Assembly (NCBI GenBank): GCA_025128135.1
Contig: JAHLYW010000015.1
Coordinates: 1 to 40,593, forward strand
Reading direction: 5' to 3'
DNA: 40,593 bases
Origin: Synechococcus sp. CS-1325
GTDB taxonomy: Bacteria > Cyanobacteriota > Cyanobacteriia > PCC-6307 > Cyanobiaceae
The stretch's first letter is position 1, and each line of letters opens with the position of its first letter. The position numbers were made by a program, and so were the translations under genes. Below the pieces are notes generated by a model that did no database searches, was not told where the DNA came from, and was given only the letters and a program-made list of their open reading frames with translations. Positions 32,239 through 40,149 of the stretch are shown here, in pieces.

Positions 32239-33113
32239 GCCCCGAGACAGCAGCGGCAGGGGCCTCCGGCCGGGAGCTGCTCGCCTGGGCCGCCCACTCC
32301 CTGGCTGACCCCCAGGGGCGGTCGCTGGCCGCAGCCGTGCAGTGGTGGGAGCTGCCGGGATGGCCGGATCGATGGCCGGTGGCCGTGCTGGGCAAGGGGG
32401 AACCGATCCTGCTGCTGCACGGCTTCGACAGCTCCCTGCTTGAGTTCCGGCGACTGGCGCCCCTGCTGGCCGAACGGGCGCAGCTGTTCATCCCCGACCT
32501 GTTCGGATTCGGATTCAGCCCCCGCCAACCCGATGGCGCCGATGGCCCGGCCGGGGTGCTGGGGCATCTCGATGCCGTGCTGACGGCCATCGCCAGCCTG
32601 GATGCCAGGCCCGTGGGTCTGATCGGTGCCTCGATGGGTGGTGCCGTGGCACTGGAACTGGCCCGCCGCAGTCCGGAGCGGATCGGCCGTCTGCTGCTGC
32701 TCGCCCCAGCGGGGCTGACCGGCCGTCCGCAGCCGATCCCACCCCTGCTCGATGCCCTGGGTGTGTGGTTTCTGAGCCGGCCTGCGGTGCGGCGGGGCCT
32801 CTGCCGCCAGGCTTTTGCGAACCCGTCAGCCAGCGTGGGACCGGCCGAAGAAGAGATCGCCTCTCTGCATCTGCGCACGCCGGGCTGGGGCAAAGCGCTG
32901 GGGCGCTTTGCCCGCAGCGGGGGCTTCGCTGGCTGCGGTGATCCCTTGCCGCCGCAACCGCTGCAGGTGCTCTGGGGCGCCGACGACAGGATCCTGCGGC
33001 CACCGCTGAAGCGGGCAGCCCTGGCCCTGCTCGGCGATCGGGTGCAGGAGCTCAGGGACTGCGGACATCTTCCCCATCTGGATCAGCCCAGCAAAGTGGC
33101 CGCCTCCTGGTGA
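32235..33113 (+). CDS. Alpha/beta hydrolase
   Basis: 292 residues from a TTG at 32235 that overlaps the preceding stop. Motifs: ILLLHGFDSSLLEFR (HG oxyanion), LFIPDLFGFGFSP, GLIGASMGGAVALELA (nucleophile in GASMGG), LQVLWGADDRILRP (acid) and DCGHLPHLDQP (His). The triad is complete. There is no signal peptide. The fold is that of the picocyanobacterial/chloroplast alpha/beta hydrolases; the substrate is unknown. It is the third gene in a unit with the phosphatidyltransferase and the GldA-like dehydrogenase, so a lipid-related role is possible. Confidence 0.9.
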   Translation: MSPETAAAGASGRELLAWAAHSLADPQGRSLAAAVQWWELPGWPDRWPVAVLGKGEPILLLHGFDSSLLEFRRLAPLLAERAQLFIPDLFGFGFSPRQPDGADGPAGVLGHLDAVLTAIASLDARPVGLIGASMGGAVALELARRSPERIGRLLLLAPAGLTGRPQPIPPLLDALGVWFLSRPAVRRGLCRQAFANPSASVGPAEEEIASLHLRTPGWGKALGRFARSGGFAGCGDPLPPQPLQVLWGADDRILRPPLKRAALALLGDRVQELRDCGHLPHLDQPSKVAASW

Positions 33114-33132
33114 ACCGAAGGCGGCCCTGGGT

Positions 33133-34095
33133 TCACCAGAGACCGCGGATAGGCTCAGGTGCAGGAGCCGGCTGGAAGACGGGTTCGGGGGCGGGAGCAG
33201 GCTGCATGATCGGCTCCGGAGCGGGGGCTGGCTCCACAACAACCACAGCGGCGGGCTGCCCGAAGCGGTAGCGGAATCCGAGCTTGGCGCCGAAATCGTT
33301 GTAGGAGTCGTAGCGGAGGTTGTCGCCATCGAACCCCGAGGCACCGGAATAGGTGCCTTCCACATACACGTCAGCGTTGTTGCTGACCCCATAGCTCACG
33401 CCCAACTTGGCCTGCCAGCCGAACAGGCCCTGGTTGTCGCTGCCGGTGGAGACGCTGTTGCCGTTGCCCGAAAGCCTGATCCTCGGGGTGCTCAGGTTGG
33501 TATAGCCGATGCCTCCACCGAGGTAGGGAGTCCAGCGGCTGCCGGTGCTGATGTCCCAGTAGGCGCTGGCGAAGATGTCGTTCTTGTTGATGATGCCTGA
33601 GGAGCCGATGTTGAAGTCGTTGCCGTTGTCCGAGACGCTCACATCGTTGACGCTGCCGCGGGTGTAGCCGTAGCTGAGCTCCGTCCGGATGGCACCGAAG
33701 TCGTAGCCGACGGCCAGATCACCGGAGAAGCCGCCGCCAAAGCTCACATCCCCGTTGACGTTGTCGAAACCCTGATTGTCCAGATTTCTGGTGCGGACGC
33801 CCAGCTCGCTGGGCCAGGCGGCGCCGAGACCGATCCCGACATACCAGCCGGTGGATTGTTCGTAGACCACCGACTCAGGCGTTCCGAAGGCCTGGGCAAC
33901 CGTGCCATTCCGATTCATGCCCGGTTCGGTGGCGGACAGTGCCGCGATCGGTGCGCCATCAGGGCTCAACAGGGCGGCACGGCCGGGAGCGGCCTCAGCG
34001 GCCGGCTCGATGGCACGGGCCGGGACGGCGAAACAGGTGCTGGCTGCCGTGAGCAGAACGCCCCCTAGCAGGGCCGCGCGGCTGGAGTTGTTCAT
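33133..34095 (-). CDS. Outer-membrane beta-barrel protein with PAPAPEP tail
   Basis: 320 residues. A signal peptide (RAALLGGVLLTAASTCFAVPARA) is followed by about 60 linker residues and an eight-strand-like barrel: GWYVGIGLGAAWPSELG, SGDLAVGYDFGAIRTELSYG, ASAYWDISTGSRWTPYLGGG, QAKLGVSYGVSNNADVYVEG, AKLGFRYRFG. After the barrel comes VVVVEPAPAPEPIMQ with three PAPAPEP repeats and a terminal RGLW. A Pro-rich tail after the last strand is unusual for simple OmpA-like barrels and could cross or contact peptidoglycan. The start is the ATG at 34095. The 138 bases upstream hold its control region, but no clear promoter was identified. Confidence 0.88.
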   Translation of the reverse strand: MNNSSRAALLGGVLLTAASTCFAVPARAIEPAAEAAPGRAALLSPDGAPIAALSATEPGMNRNGTVAQAFGTPESVVYEQSTGWYVGIGLGAAWPSELGVRTRNLDNQGFDNVNGDVSFGGGFSGDLAVGYDFGAIRTELSYGYTRGSVNDVSVSDNGNDFNIGSSGIINKNDIFASAYWDISTGSRWTPYLGGGIGYTNLSTPRIRLSGNGNSVSTGSDNQGLFGWQAKLGVSYGVSNNADVYVEGTYSGASGFDGDNLRYDSYNDFGAKLGFRYRFGQPAAVVVVEPAPAPEPIMQPAPAPEPVFQPAPAPEPIRGLW

Positions 34096-34233
34096 TGGAA
34101 ACGTTTTCCTGGATAATTCTTTCTAATCACGCCCCTTCCTTGCACTGCCAGCAAAAGGCCACTCAGCAAGCTGTCTGTCCGTGGGGGGGCAGGGCGGGCT
34201 CTGTTAGGAGAACGGCAAGCATCTGCTGTTGGC

Positions 34234-34890
34234 ATGGCCGGCACCGAACCTGCGGACACATCCATCCACCAGGGAAGCGGCCCGCTGCTGCAACTGATCG
34301 CAGCGGGGCTGCAGGTCTGGATCCGCAGCCAGTGCGAGGCGGTGGAGAGCCTTGAGCTGCAGTTGCACGGCACGGCCATCCAGCTGCTGCGAGGCCGGCT
34401 GGAGGGGATCACCCTGATGGCCAGGCGCGTGGTCTACCAGGAACTCCAGATCGAGCTGGTCCAGCTGCGCAGCGATCCGCTGCAGCTGCGGCTTGGTCAG
34501 GTGCTCAAGGGCGAGCCGATCCGACTGGATCACCCGTTTCTGGTGCGGGGCCAGGTGGCCTTCACCGCCGCCGGCCTCAGCGGCTCCCTGGTCCGGCCGC
34601 GTTGGCAGTTGCTCGCCGATTTCCTCGGCGAGCAACTGCTCGGTCTGAGCCCGTTGAAGGGCCTGCGGATCGTGCGAGACACCCTGGTCTTCACAGCCCA
34701 GGCGGCAGGGGAAAGCCGTCTGATGGAACTGGAAACCAGGCCGGAGGCCATCGCCGGCAGCCTCGGCATCCTCTCCCTTGACGGCGACCTGAGGCTGCGC
34801 CTGCCGATGGATCCGAACATCCGGCTCGAAACCGCCAATCTCGAAGGGGGCATGCTCCAGCTGCACGGCGAAGCACAGGTGACCCCCTGA
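34234..34890 (+). CDS. DUF2993 (LmeA-like) lipid-binding protein
   Basis: 218 residues from an ATG at 34234. The family pattern is visible: ESLELQLHGTAIQLLRGRLE, GITLMARRVVYQELQIELVQ, then DPLQLRLGQVLKGEPIRL and QVAFTAAGLSGSLVRPRW. Members have a TULIP-like fold binding phospholipid. Cyanobacterial versions usually have no signal peptide, and none is seen here. A TAGGAG box at 34205-34210 could serve as -10. It is convergent with cdsA (14 bases between stops). Confidence 0.85.
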   Translation: MAGTEPADTSIHQGSGPLLQLIAAGLQVWIRSQCEAVESLELQLHGTAIQLLRGRLEGITLMARRVVYQELQIELVQLRSDPLQLRLGQVLKGEPIRLDHPFLVRGQVAFTAAGLSGSLVRPRWQLLADFLGEQLLGLSPLKGLRIVRDTLVFTAQAAGESRLMELETRPEAIAGSLGILSLDGDLRLRLPMDPNIRLETANLEGGMLQLHGEAQVTP

Positions 34891-34904
34891 CTGCCGCCGG
34901 CCGC

Positions 34905-35789
34905 TCAGCCCAGCAAGGGCAACACCAGGGTCACGTAATAGAACACCACCGCCGGGGTGAACAGATAGCTGTCGATCCGGTCGAGGATGCCGCCATGGCC
35001 GGGGATGGCATCACCGGAGTCCTTCACCCCCGCATCCCGTTTCATCATCGATTCGGTGAGATCACCCACCAGGGCGAACACCGACACCAGCCCACCGAGC
35101 AGCCCGCCCACCGCCCAGCCCCAGGGCCAGCCCAGCACAACCCCACCGAGCCCACCGACCAGCAGGGAGCAGGCCAGCCCCCCCAGGGCCCCTTCCACGG
35201 TCTTGCCAGGTGAAATCGGCGAGAGCGGATGCCGACCCAGCCGGCGGCCGATCACATAGGAGCCGATGTCGGTGGCGACCACCAGCAGGCAGGCCAGCAG
35301 GGTGAGCAGCATCCCTGGGCTGACGTCCCAGCCGGCCGTCTCCAGGTGGGGGGCCAGGGAGCCGGCGCTCAGATCGCGCAAGCGCAGCCAGTGGCTGGGC
35401 AGAAAACCGAGATAGAACAGCCCGAAGATCGAGGCGGCGATGTCGGCGATCGTGCCGGTGACCGGCTGCAGAAGCAGCCAGGCGCAGATCGCCGCTCCCG
35501 ACACCGGCAGCACCGCCGCCGCCAGATCCGCCGCCATGCCGCCGCCGCTGGCCCACTGGGTGGCGATCAACAGCAGCTGGCAGACCACCAGGGTGGTTTT
35601 GGTGGCAGGCCTGATGCCCTTGAACTGGGCCAGCCGAAAGAACTCCAGCAGGGCCAGGTGCACGATCACCCCGACCGCCAGGGTGAACCACCAACCCCCC
35701 AGGCCAACCACCAGCAGGCCAAACGCCCCTGCCGCCAGCCCACTGACCACCCGCGGTTGAGAGGTTGGCGCTCTGGTGGATTCGCTCAC
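34905..35789 (-). CDS. cdsA: Phosphatidate cytidylyltransferase CdsA
   Basis: 294 residues with about eight membrane helices. The CDS signature is complete near the C-terminus: SMMKRDAGVKDSGDAIPGHG followed by GILDRID. SPGKTVEGALGG, a second conserved loop, precedes it. The enzyme makes CDP-diacylglycerol from phosphatidate and CTP, the precursor of phosphatidylglycerol. The GTG at 35789 overlaps the cbiT stop (GTGA), making it the last gene of a three-gene run: decarboxylase, cbiT, cdsA. Confidence 0.96.
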   Translation of the reverse strand: MSESTRAPTSQPRVVSGLAAGAFGLLVVGLGGWWFTLAVGVIVHLALLEFFRLAQFKGIRPATKTTLVVCQLLLIATQWASGGGMAADLAAAVLPVSGAAICAWLLLQPVTGTIADIAASIFGLFYLGFLPSHWLRLRDLSAGSLAPHLETAGWDVSPGMLLTLLACLLVVATDIGSYVIGRRLGRHPLSPISPGKTVEGALGGLACSLLVGGLGGVVLGWPWGWAVGGLLGGLVSVFALVGDLTESMMKRDAGVKDSGDAIPGHGGILDRIDSYLFTPAVVFYYVTLVLPLLG

Positions 35790-36454
35790 CCGTGCCGCTC
35801 TGCCGCGATCAGGAAGAGGGGTTCGGCCGCCGCCAGGCGGGCCTGGCTGCCACGCCGCTGCATGCGATGCACCGTCGCCTGCACAACCTGCACATCCAGG
35901 GCTTCCAGCTGGCCGAGGGTATCGGTGGCATCCACCAGCCCCTCCAGATTCGCCGTGCTGATCACAAGGCGGCCGCCGGGCTGAAGCGCACTCCAGACGG
36001 CGTTGAGCACGGAGGACAGCGGGCGGCCCACCTCCAGCAGCACCCGATCGGGCCGGCCCGGCAGGATGTGAAGGTCGTCGGGAGCCTGCCCGGCGTGGAT
36101 GTGCAGGTTGGCGATCCCGAAGCGGCGCCGGTTTTTCTCCAGCAGTTCAATCGCCTCTGGATCCCGCTCGAGGGTGTGCACCACGCCGGCGGGCATCAGC
36201 CGGGCAATCTCCAGGGCGAGGGCCCCGGTTCCGCCGCCCACATCCCAGACGAGCGAATCAGCCCGGGGCCGCAGGTGCGCCAGCAGCATCACCCGCAGCT
36301 CCATCGGCGTCGGGCTGAAGCCCGGCGCGTCCTCGAAGGCGCCATCCGGCAGGCCCGGGGTGACGAAGTCCCAGGCGAAATCTGAACCCGTTCCTTCACC
36401 GGCTGTTGCCCCGGAACTGCCGTCCTCGCCGGAAGCGCCCATTCGCAGCGCCAT
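35786..36454 (-). CDS. cbiT: Precorrin-6Y C15-methyltransferase/decarboxylase CbiT-like
   Basis: 222 residues from an ATG at 36454. The first 25 are low-complexity. The core has FVTPGLPDGAFEDAPGFSPT (the CbiT entry motif, normally PG-P-D--F), VWDVGGGTGALALEIAR (SAM loop), VHTLERDPEAIELL and RVLLEVGRPLSSVLNAVWSA. It methylates C15 and decarboxylates the acetate side chain in corrin synthesis; picocyanobacteria make pseudocobalamin. The start immediately follows the decarboxylase stop with no gap. Some cyanobacterial members are annotated only as SAM methyltransferases, but the N-terminal motif supports CbiT. Confidence 0.88.
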   Translation of the reverse strand: MALRMGASGEDGSSGATAGEGTGSDFAWDFVTPGLPDGAFEDAPGFSPTPMELRVMLLAHLRPRADSLVWDVGGGTGALALEIARLMPAGVVHTLERDPEAIELLEKNRRRFGIANLHIHAGQAPDDLHILPGRPDRVLLEVGRPLSSVLNAVWSALQPGGRLVISTANLEGLVDATDTLGQLEALDVQVVQATVHRMQRRGSQARLAAAEPLFLIAAERHG

Positions 36455-37846
36455 TCAGGCCACAACCTTCAAGCTATCAGCGATCTGGTCAGGCCAGAGC
36501 CGCCGCTGCTCCAGGAGCCAGTCGGCCCGGGGCGGGTCGATCCGCTCTCCGGGGATCAGCAGCGGAATGCCAGGCGGGTAGGGGCAGACCGGCTCCGCCG
36601 CCACCCGGCCGGCTGCAGCGGCCAGGGGAACGACCTGGCAGGGTGCCCGCCAGGCCTGCCCGACCGGCAGCTCCGGTTCGCCGACCAGGGGCAGGGGAGG
36701 CGGCTGGAACGCCGGCAGGGGTTGGCCACCGAGGGCGGCGTTGAGCTGCTGCAGCCGACGACCCAGGCGCCAGCCCAGCCCGAGGGGTGGATGCATCCCC
36801 AGGCAGAAGGTGAGGCAGCCGGGTTCCGGCAGCTCGGCGATCACGCCCCGCTCGAGCAGCCACTGATCGGCCTGCAGGCCACTGATGCCCAGCGCCGCGG
36901 TGTGCAACACCAGTCGCAGCGGGTCCTGGTTGGCCACCAGCGGCAGCCCCGCCGCCGCCAGGCTGCGCCGCAGCTGGCTGCCGATCCGCAGGGCACGGGC
37001 CAGCTGCGCTCCACCCTCACGGCTGTGGAGCTGGGTGATGGCCGCTTCAGCGGAGGCCAGCAGCAGGGCGCTGGGGCTGGAGGTCTGCAGCCAGAGCAGC
37101 GCCCGCTCCACCTCCGCAACGGCGACCCGGCCACCCTGCAGCAGCAGCGCGGCGCTCTGGCCCAGCCCACCGGCCGCCTTGTGCAACGACTGGACCACCA
37201 GATCGGCGCCGGCGCCCAGCGCGGAAGTCGGCAGGAGATCGGGGGGCAGGGCGGCGGCACCGAAATGGGCGCCGTGGGCCTCATCGACCAGCACCGGCAG
37301 GCCGTGCTGGTGGGCCAGCTCGATCAGCCCCGCCAGTTCAGCGGCCAGGCCCTGGTAGGTGGGATGAACCAGCACCAGGGCAGCCACAGAACCGGCGGCG
37401 GCGAGGACCCGCTCCAGCCGGGCCGCTGTGGGCGGCAACCAGAGGCCGGTGGCGGCATCGAAGGGGAGATCGAACAGCACCGGCCGCAGCTGGGCCAGCA
37501 CGCAACCGTGCAACAGGCTGCGGTGCAGATTGCGGGGCAGCAGCACCCTGGAGCCCGGCGGGGCCAGGGCCAGCAGGCCAGCCTGCAGCAGGCCGCTGGC
37601 ACCGTTCACGCCGAACCAGCAGCGATCACTGCCGCAGAGGGCCGCCGCAGCGCCCTGGGCCACAGCCACGGCGCCATCGGCTTCGAGGGGGCCGCCGATC
37701 CAGGGGAGCTCGGGCAGATCCCAGCGGCCCGGGGGGCCGGCCAGCAGCTGACGCAGTCCCGGCGCCAGACCCCGGCCCCGGCCATGGGCCGGCAGATGCA
37801 GGGCCAAGCCAGGCCCCGGGGCGCGCAGAGCGTGCAGCAGGCGCAT
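36455..37846 (-). CDS. Orn/Lys/Arg decarboxylase-type PLP enzyme (fold type I, group III)
   Basis: 463 residues. Motifs: LHLPAHGRGRG (N-terminal substrate loop), CWFGVNGASGLLQA (PLP phosphate), ALVLVHPTYQGLAAEL, VLVDEAHGAHFG (188-195, ring-stacking His and Asp) and VVQSLHKAAGGLGQSA (Schiff-base Lys223). The C-terminal domain includes the VCPYPPGIPLLIPGE motif typical of the family. It decarboxylates a basic amino acid, giving a polyamine precursor; which one cannot be read. The shorter cyanobacterial form lacks the wing domain of E. coli enzymes. It heads the run with cbiT and cdsA and is divergent from the ABC1 kinase. Confidence 0.9.
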   Translation of the reverse strand: MRLLHALRAPGPGLALHLPAHGRGRGLAPGLRQLLAGPPGRWDLPELPWIGGPLEADGAVAVAQGAAAALCGSDRCWFGVNGASGLLQAGLLALAPPGSRVLLPRNLHRSLLHGCVLAQLRPVLFDLPFDAATGLWLPPTAARLERVLAAAGSVAALVLVHPTYQGLAAELAGLIELAHQHGLPVLVDEAHGAHFGAAALPPDLLPTSALGAGADLVVQSLHKAAGGLGQSAALLLQGGRVAVAEVERALLWLQTSSPSALLLASAEAAITQLHSREGGAQLARALRIGSQLRRSLAAAGLPLVANQDPLRLVLHTAALGISGLQADQWLLERGVIAELPEPGCLTFCLGMHPPLGLGWRLGRRLQQLNAALGGQPLPAFQPPPLPLVGEPELPVGQAWRAPCQVVPLAAAAGRVAAEPVCPYPPGIPLLIPGERIDPPRADWLLEQRRLWPDQIADSLKVVA

Positions 37847-39616
37847 GGCCAGGGCGGGAATGTTCCTAGAGTCTGGGGTCAGATCCGTGGCTGCCCGGGA
37901 GTTTCCACCATCACCACAAGCGTTTCGTCACCCCCGGCCCGCTTCGCCTCCCTGGCCCCGGAGCCGAGCCCCATCTACGACCCCCGGGCCGATCGCCGCT
38001 GGCTGCTGCTGCGGCCCTGGATCCTGATCGCCCGGTTGGTGGAGGTGCTGTGGCAACTGCTCGGCCTGGCGGTGCTCCTGGCCGTGCAGGGGGACAGCCG
38101 GGATCCGGCCGTGCAGCAACGGGTGGGGAAACGCATTCTCACCACCCTTTCGGGTCTGGGCCCCTGCTTCATCAAGGTGGGGCAGGCCCTCTCCACCCGT
38201 CCCGACCTGGTGCGTCGCGACTGGCTGGACCAGCTCAGCCAGCTGCAGGACAACCTGCCCCCCTTCCCCCACGCCGTTGCCCTGGCGGTGATCGAGGCCG
38301 AACTGGGCGCACCGGCCGAGCAACTCTTCGAGCACTTCCCCTCCTATCCGGTGGCAGCAGCCAGCCTCGGCCAGGTCTACAAGGCTGAGATCGCCGGCGG
38401 CCACTGGGTGGCCGTCAAGGTGCAGCGGCCCAACCTGGCCTTTCTGCTGCGACGGGATCTGGTGCTGATCCGCCTGATCGGCGTGCTCGGCGCCCCCTTC
38501 CTGCCGCTCAACCTCGGTTTTGGCCTCGGCGACATCATCGATGAATTCGGCCGCAGCCTGTTCGAGGAAATCGACTACTGCCGCGAAGCCGACAACGCCG
38601 ATCGCTTCGCCGCCCTGTTCGCCACCAATCCGGCCGTCACGGTTCCGACGGTGGAGCGGCTCCTCTCCAGCCGCAGGGTGCTCACCACCAGCTGGATCAA
38701 CGGCATCAAGCTGCAGGACCGGCAGGAGCTGGAGTCCCACCATCTCGACCCGGAAGCCCTGATCCGCACCGGCGTGATGGCGGGCCTGCAGCAACTGCTG
38801 GAGTTCGGCTACTTCCATGCCGATCCCCATCCCGGCAACCTCTTCGCCCTGCCCGGCAAAACCGGTCCGATGGGCCATGTCGCCTATGTCGACTTCGGCA
38901 TGATGGATTCGATCAGCAACGCCGACCGTCTCACCCTGACAGCGGCGGTGGTGCATCTGATCAACCGTGATTTCGAAGCCCTGGCCAGGGATTTTCAGGT
39001 GCTGGGCTTTCTGAGCAGAACCGCCGACCTCACGCCGATCGTGCCGGCGCTGGAAACCGTGCTCGGTGGCCAGCTGGGTGAGAACGTGGGCTCCTTCAAC
39101 TTCAAGGCGATCACCGACCGCTTCTCGGAGCTGATGTTCGATTACCCCTTCCGGGTGCCGGCCCGCTTCGCCCTGATCATCCGGGCGGTGGTGAGCCAGG
39201 AGGGCCTGGCGCTGCGGCTGGATCCGAGCTTCAGGATCATCCGGGTCGCCTACCCCTACGTGGCCAGGCGGCTGCTGGCTGGGGACACCGCCGAGCTGCG
39301 CGAGAAGCTGCTGGAGGTGCTGTTCGACAGCCAGGGCAGGCTCCAGCTGGAGCGGCTGGAAAATCTGCTCAGTGTGGTGGAGCAGGATGAAGCCAATGCC
39401 GATCTGCTTCCCGTGGCCAGTGCGGGGCTGCGGCTGCTGCTCGGGCGCCGCGGCGAGAGGCTGCGTCAACGCCTGCTGCTGATGCTGGTGCGTGACAACC
39501 ATCTGCACACCGAGGATCTTCAGGCGCTGCTCGGGCTGCTGCGGCGCACCTTCTCGCCCCTCAAGCTGGCAGGCGGCATGCTGCAGCGCCTCAACCCCCT
39601 CGCGCCGGCCGCCTGA
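37832..39616 (+). CDS. ABC1/UbiB-family atypical kinase
   Basis: 594 residues if read from the GTG at 37832. Conserved sequence begins YDPRADRRWLLLRPWIL. Motifs: CFIKVGQALSTRPDLV (KxGQ), AAASLGQVYKAEI (Ala-rich loop), WVAVKVQRP (Lys), FEEIDYCREADNA, GYFHADPHPGNLF (catalytic) and AYVDFGMM (DFG). Such proteins support quinone or lipid-linked metabolism at membranes. The start is doubtful: no ATG, GTG or TTG exists in frame from 37835 to the first conserved residues, and the GTG at 37832 precedes the candidate promoter and overlaps the divergent gene. A one-base loss in the C-run at 37931-37935 would connect a better GTG at 37887 to this frame. Confidence 0.93.
   Translation: MQQAHGQGGNVPRVWGQIRGCPGVSTITTSVSSPPARFASLAPEPSPIYDPRADRRWLLLRPWILIARLVEVLWQLLGLAVLLAVQGDSRDPAVQQRVGKRILTTLSGLGPCFIKVGQALSTRPDLVRRDWLDQLSQLQDNLPPFPHAVALAVIEAELGAPAEQLFEHFPSYPVAAASLGQVYKAEIAGGHWVAVKVQRPNLAFLLRRDLVLIRLIGVLGAPFLPLNLGFGLGDIIDEFGRSLFEEIDYCREADNADRFAALFATNPAVTVPTVERLLSSRRVLTTSWINGIKLQDRQELESHHLDPEALIRTGVMAGLQQLLEFGYFHADPHPGNLFALPGKTGPMGHVAYVDFGMMDSISNADRLTLTAAVVHLINRDFEALARDFQVLGFLSRTADLTPIVPALETVLGGQLGENVGSFNFKAITDRFSELMFDYPFRVPARFALIIRAVVSQEGLALRLDPSFRIIRVAYPYVARRLLAGDTAELREKLLEVLFDSQGRLQLERLENLLSVVEQDEANADLLPVASAGLRLLLGRRGERLRQRLLLMLVRDNHLHTEDLQALLGLLRRTFSPLKLAGGMLQRLNPLAPAA
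37867..37872 (+). promoter_or_regulatory. Candidate -10 box for the ABC1 kinase gene
   Basis: TAGAGT lies between the divergent decarboxylase and kinase genes and fits the TAGNNT pattern seen before other starts here. If it is real, transcription begins near 37880, downstream of the only canonical in-frame start codon. Confidence 0.3.
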
Positions 39617-39646
39617 GCCGGGGCAGGGGTCCAGGCAGAGGATCGC

Positions 39647-39652
39647 TAGGGT
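39647..39652 (+). promoter_or_regulatory. Candidate -10 box for the 39667 membrane protein gene
   Basis: TAGGGT lies 14 bases before the TTG at 39667 and 29 bases before the GTG at 39682. If functional, the second start is the better fit. Confidence 0.3.
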
Positions 39653-39666
39653 CACTGCTTCAACCC

Positions 39667-40149
39667 TTGCCAGCCGTCGCCGTGATCTCCGAGCCGATCG
39701 ATCTGAGCGAGGCCGCCAGCCTGCTGGCGGGCGGTGGCTTCGGCGATCTCGACGCCCAGGAGATCCTGCTGCAATACGTGCCGGTGGGCCAGCCGCCGTT
39801 CTTTCTGGCCGGCGTTGGCCTGTTGATCAGCCTGCTCTGCGGCCTCACCTTCTCCAGATTGGTGCAGAACCGGCTGGATGGCTGGAAGCAGGATCGCCTG
39901 GCCTTGCTTCCCCTGGGAACGGCCGAAACGGTGGCTTCTTACACCGGCATCATCATGGGGGTCACCCTGTTCATCGGTGGCAGCCTGCAGGTGTTCGGCT
40001 TCGGGGGTGGCACCGCCCTTCTGGTGGCCTTTCTGCTGTCGTTGCTCACAGCCGGTGGCCTCTGGATCCAGCTGGAGCGGCTGATGGGCCAGGTGCAGGA
40101 CGGCAGCTTCAGGGCCGTGGACTTCGATAACTTCGATCAGTTTTTCTAA
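39667..40149 (+). CDS. Conserved-looking membrane protein of unknown function
   Basis: 160 residues from a TTG at 39667, or 155 from a GTG at 39682. The N-terminal 40 residues are acidic (SEPIDLSEAASLLAGGGFGD, LDAQEILLQYVPVGQP), followed by membrane segments FFLAGVGLLISLLCGLTFS, TGIIMGVTLFIGGSLQVFGF and ALLVAFLLSLLTAGGLWI. It ends in an acidic aromatic tail (FRAVDFDNFDQFF). The pattern looks like a cyanobacterial core hypothetical. No family is assigned. It is convergent with the sigma factor, their stops overlapping. Confidence 0.7.
   Translation: MPAVAVISEPIDLSEAASLLAGGGFGDLDAQEILLQYVPVGQPPFFLAGVGLLISLLCGLTFSRLVQNRLDGWKQDRLALLPLGTAETVASYTGIIMGVTLFIGGSLQVFGFGGGTALLVAFLLSLLTAGGLWIQLERLMGQVQDGSFRAVDFDNFDQFF

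Noticed and set aside
36722..37831. N-terminal extension of the ABC1 kinase frame by about 370 residues
   Set aside because: This part is antisense to the decarboxylase and low-complexity; it is not kinase sequence.
37928..39655. A 575-residue minus-strand open frame opposite the ABC1 kinase
   Set aside because: Shadow of a gene with complete kinase motifs; no independent start context.
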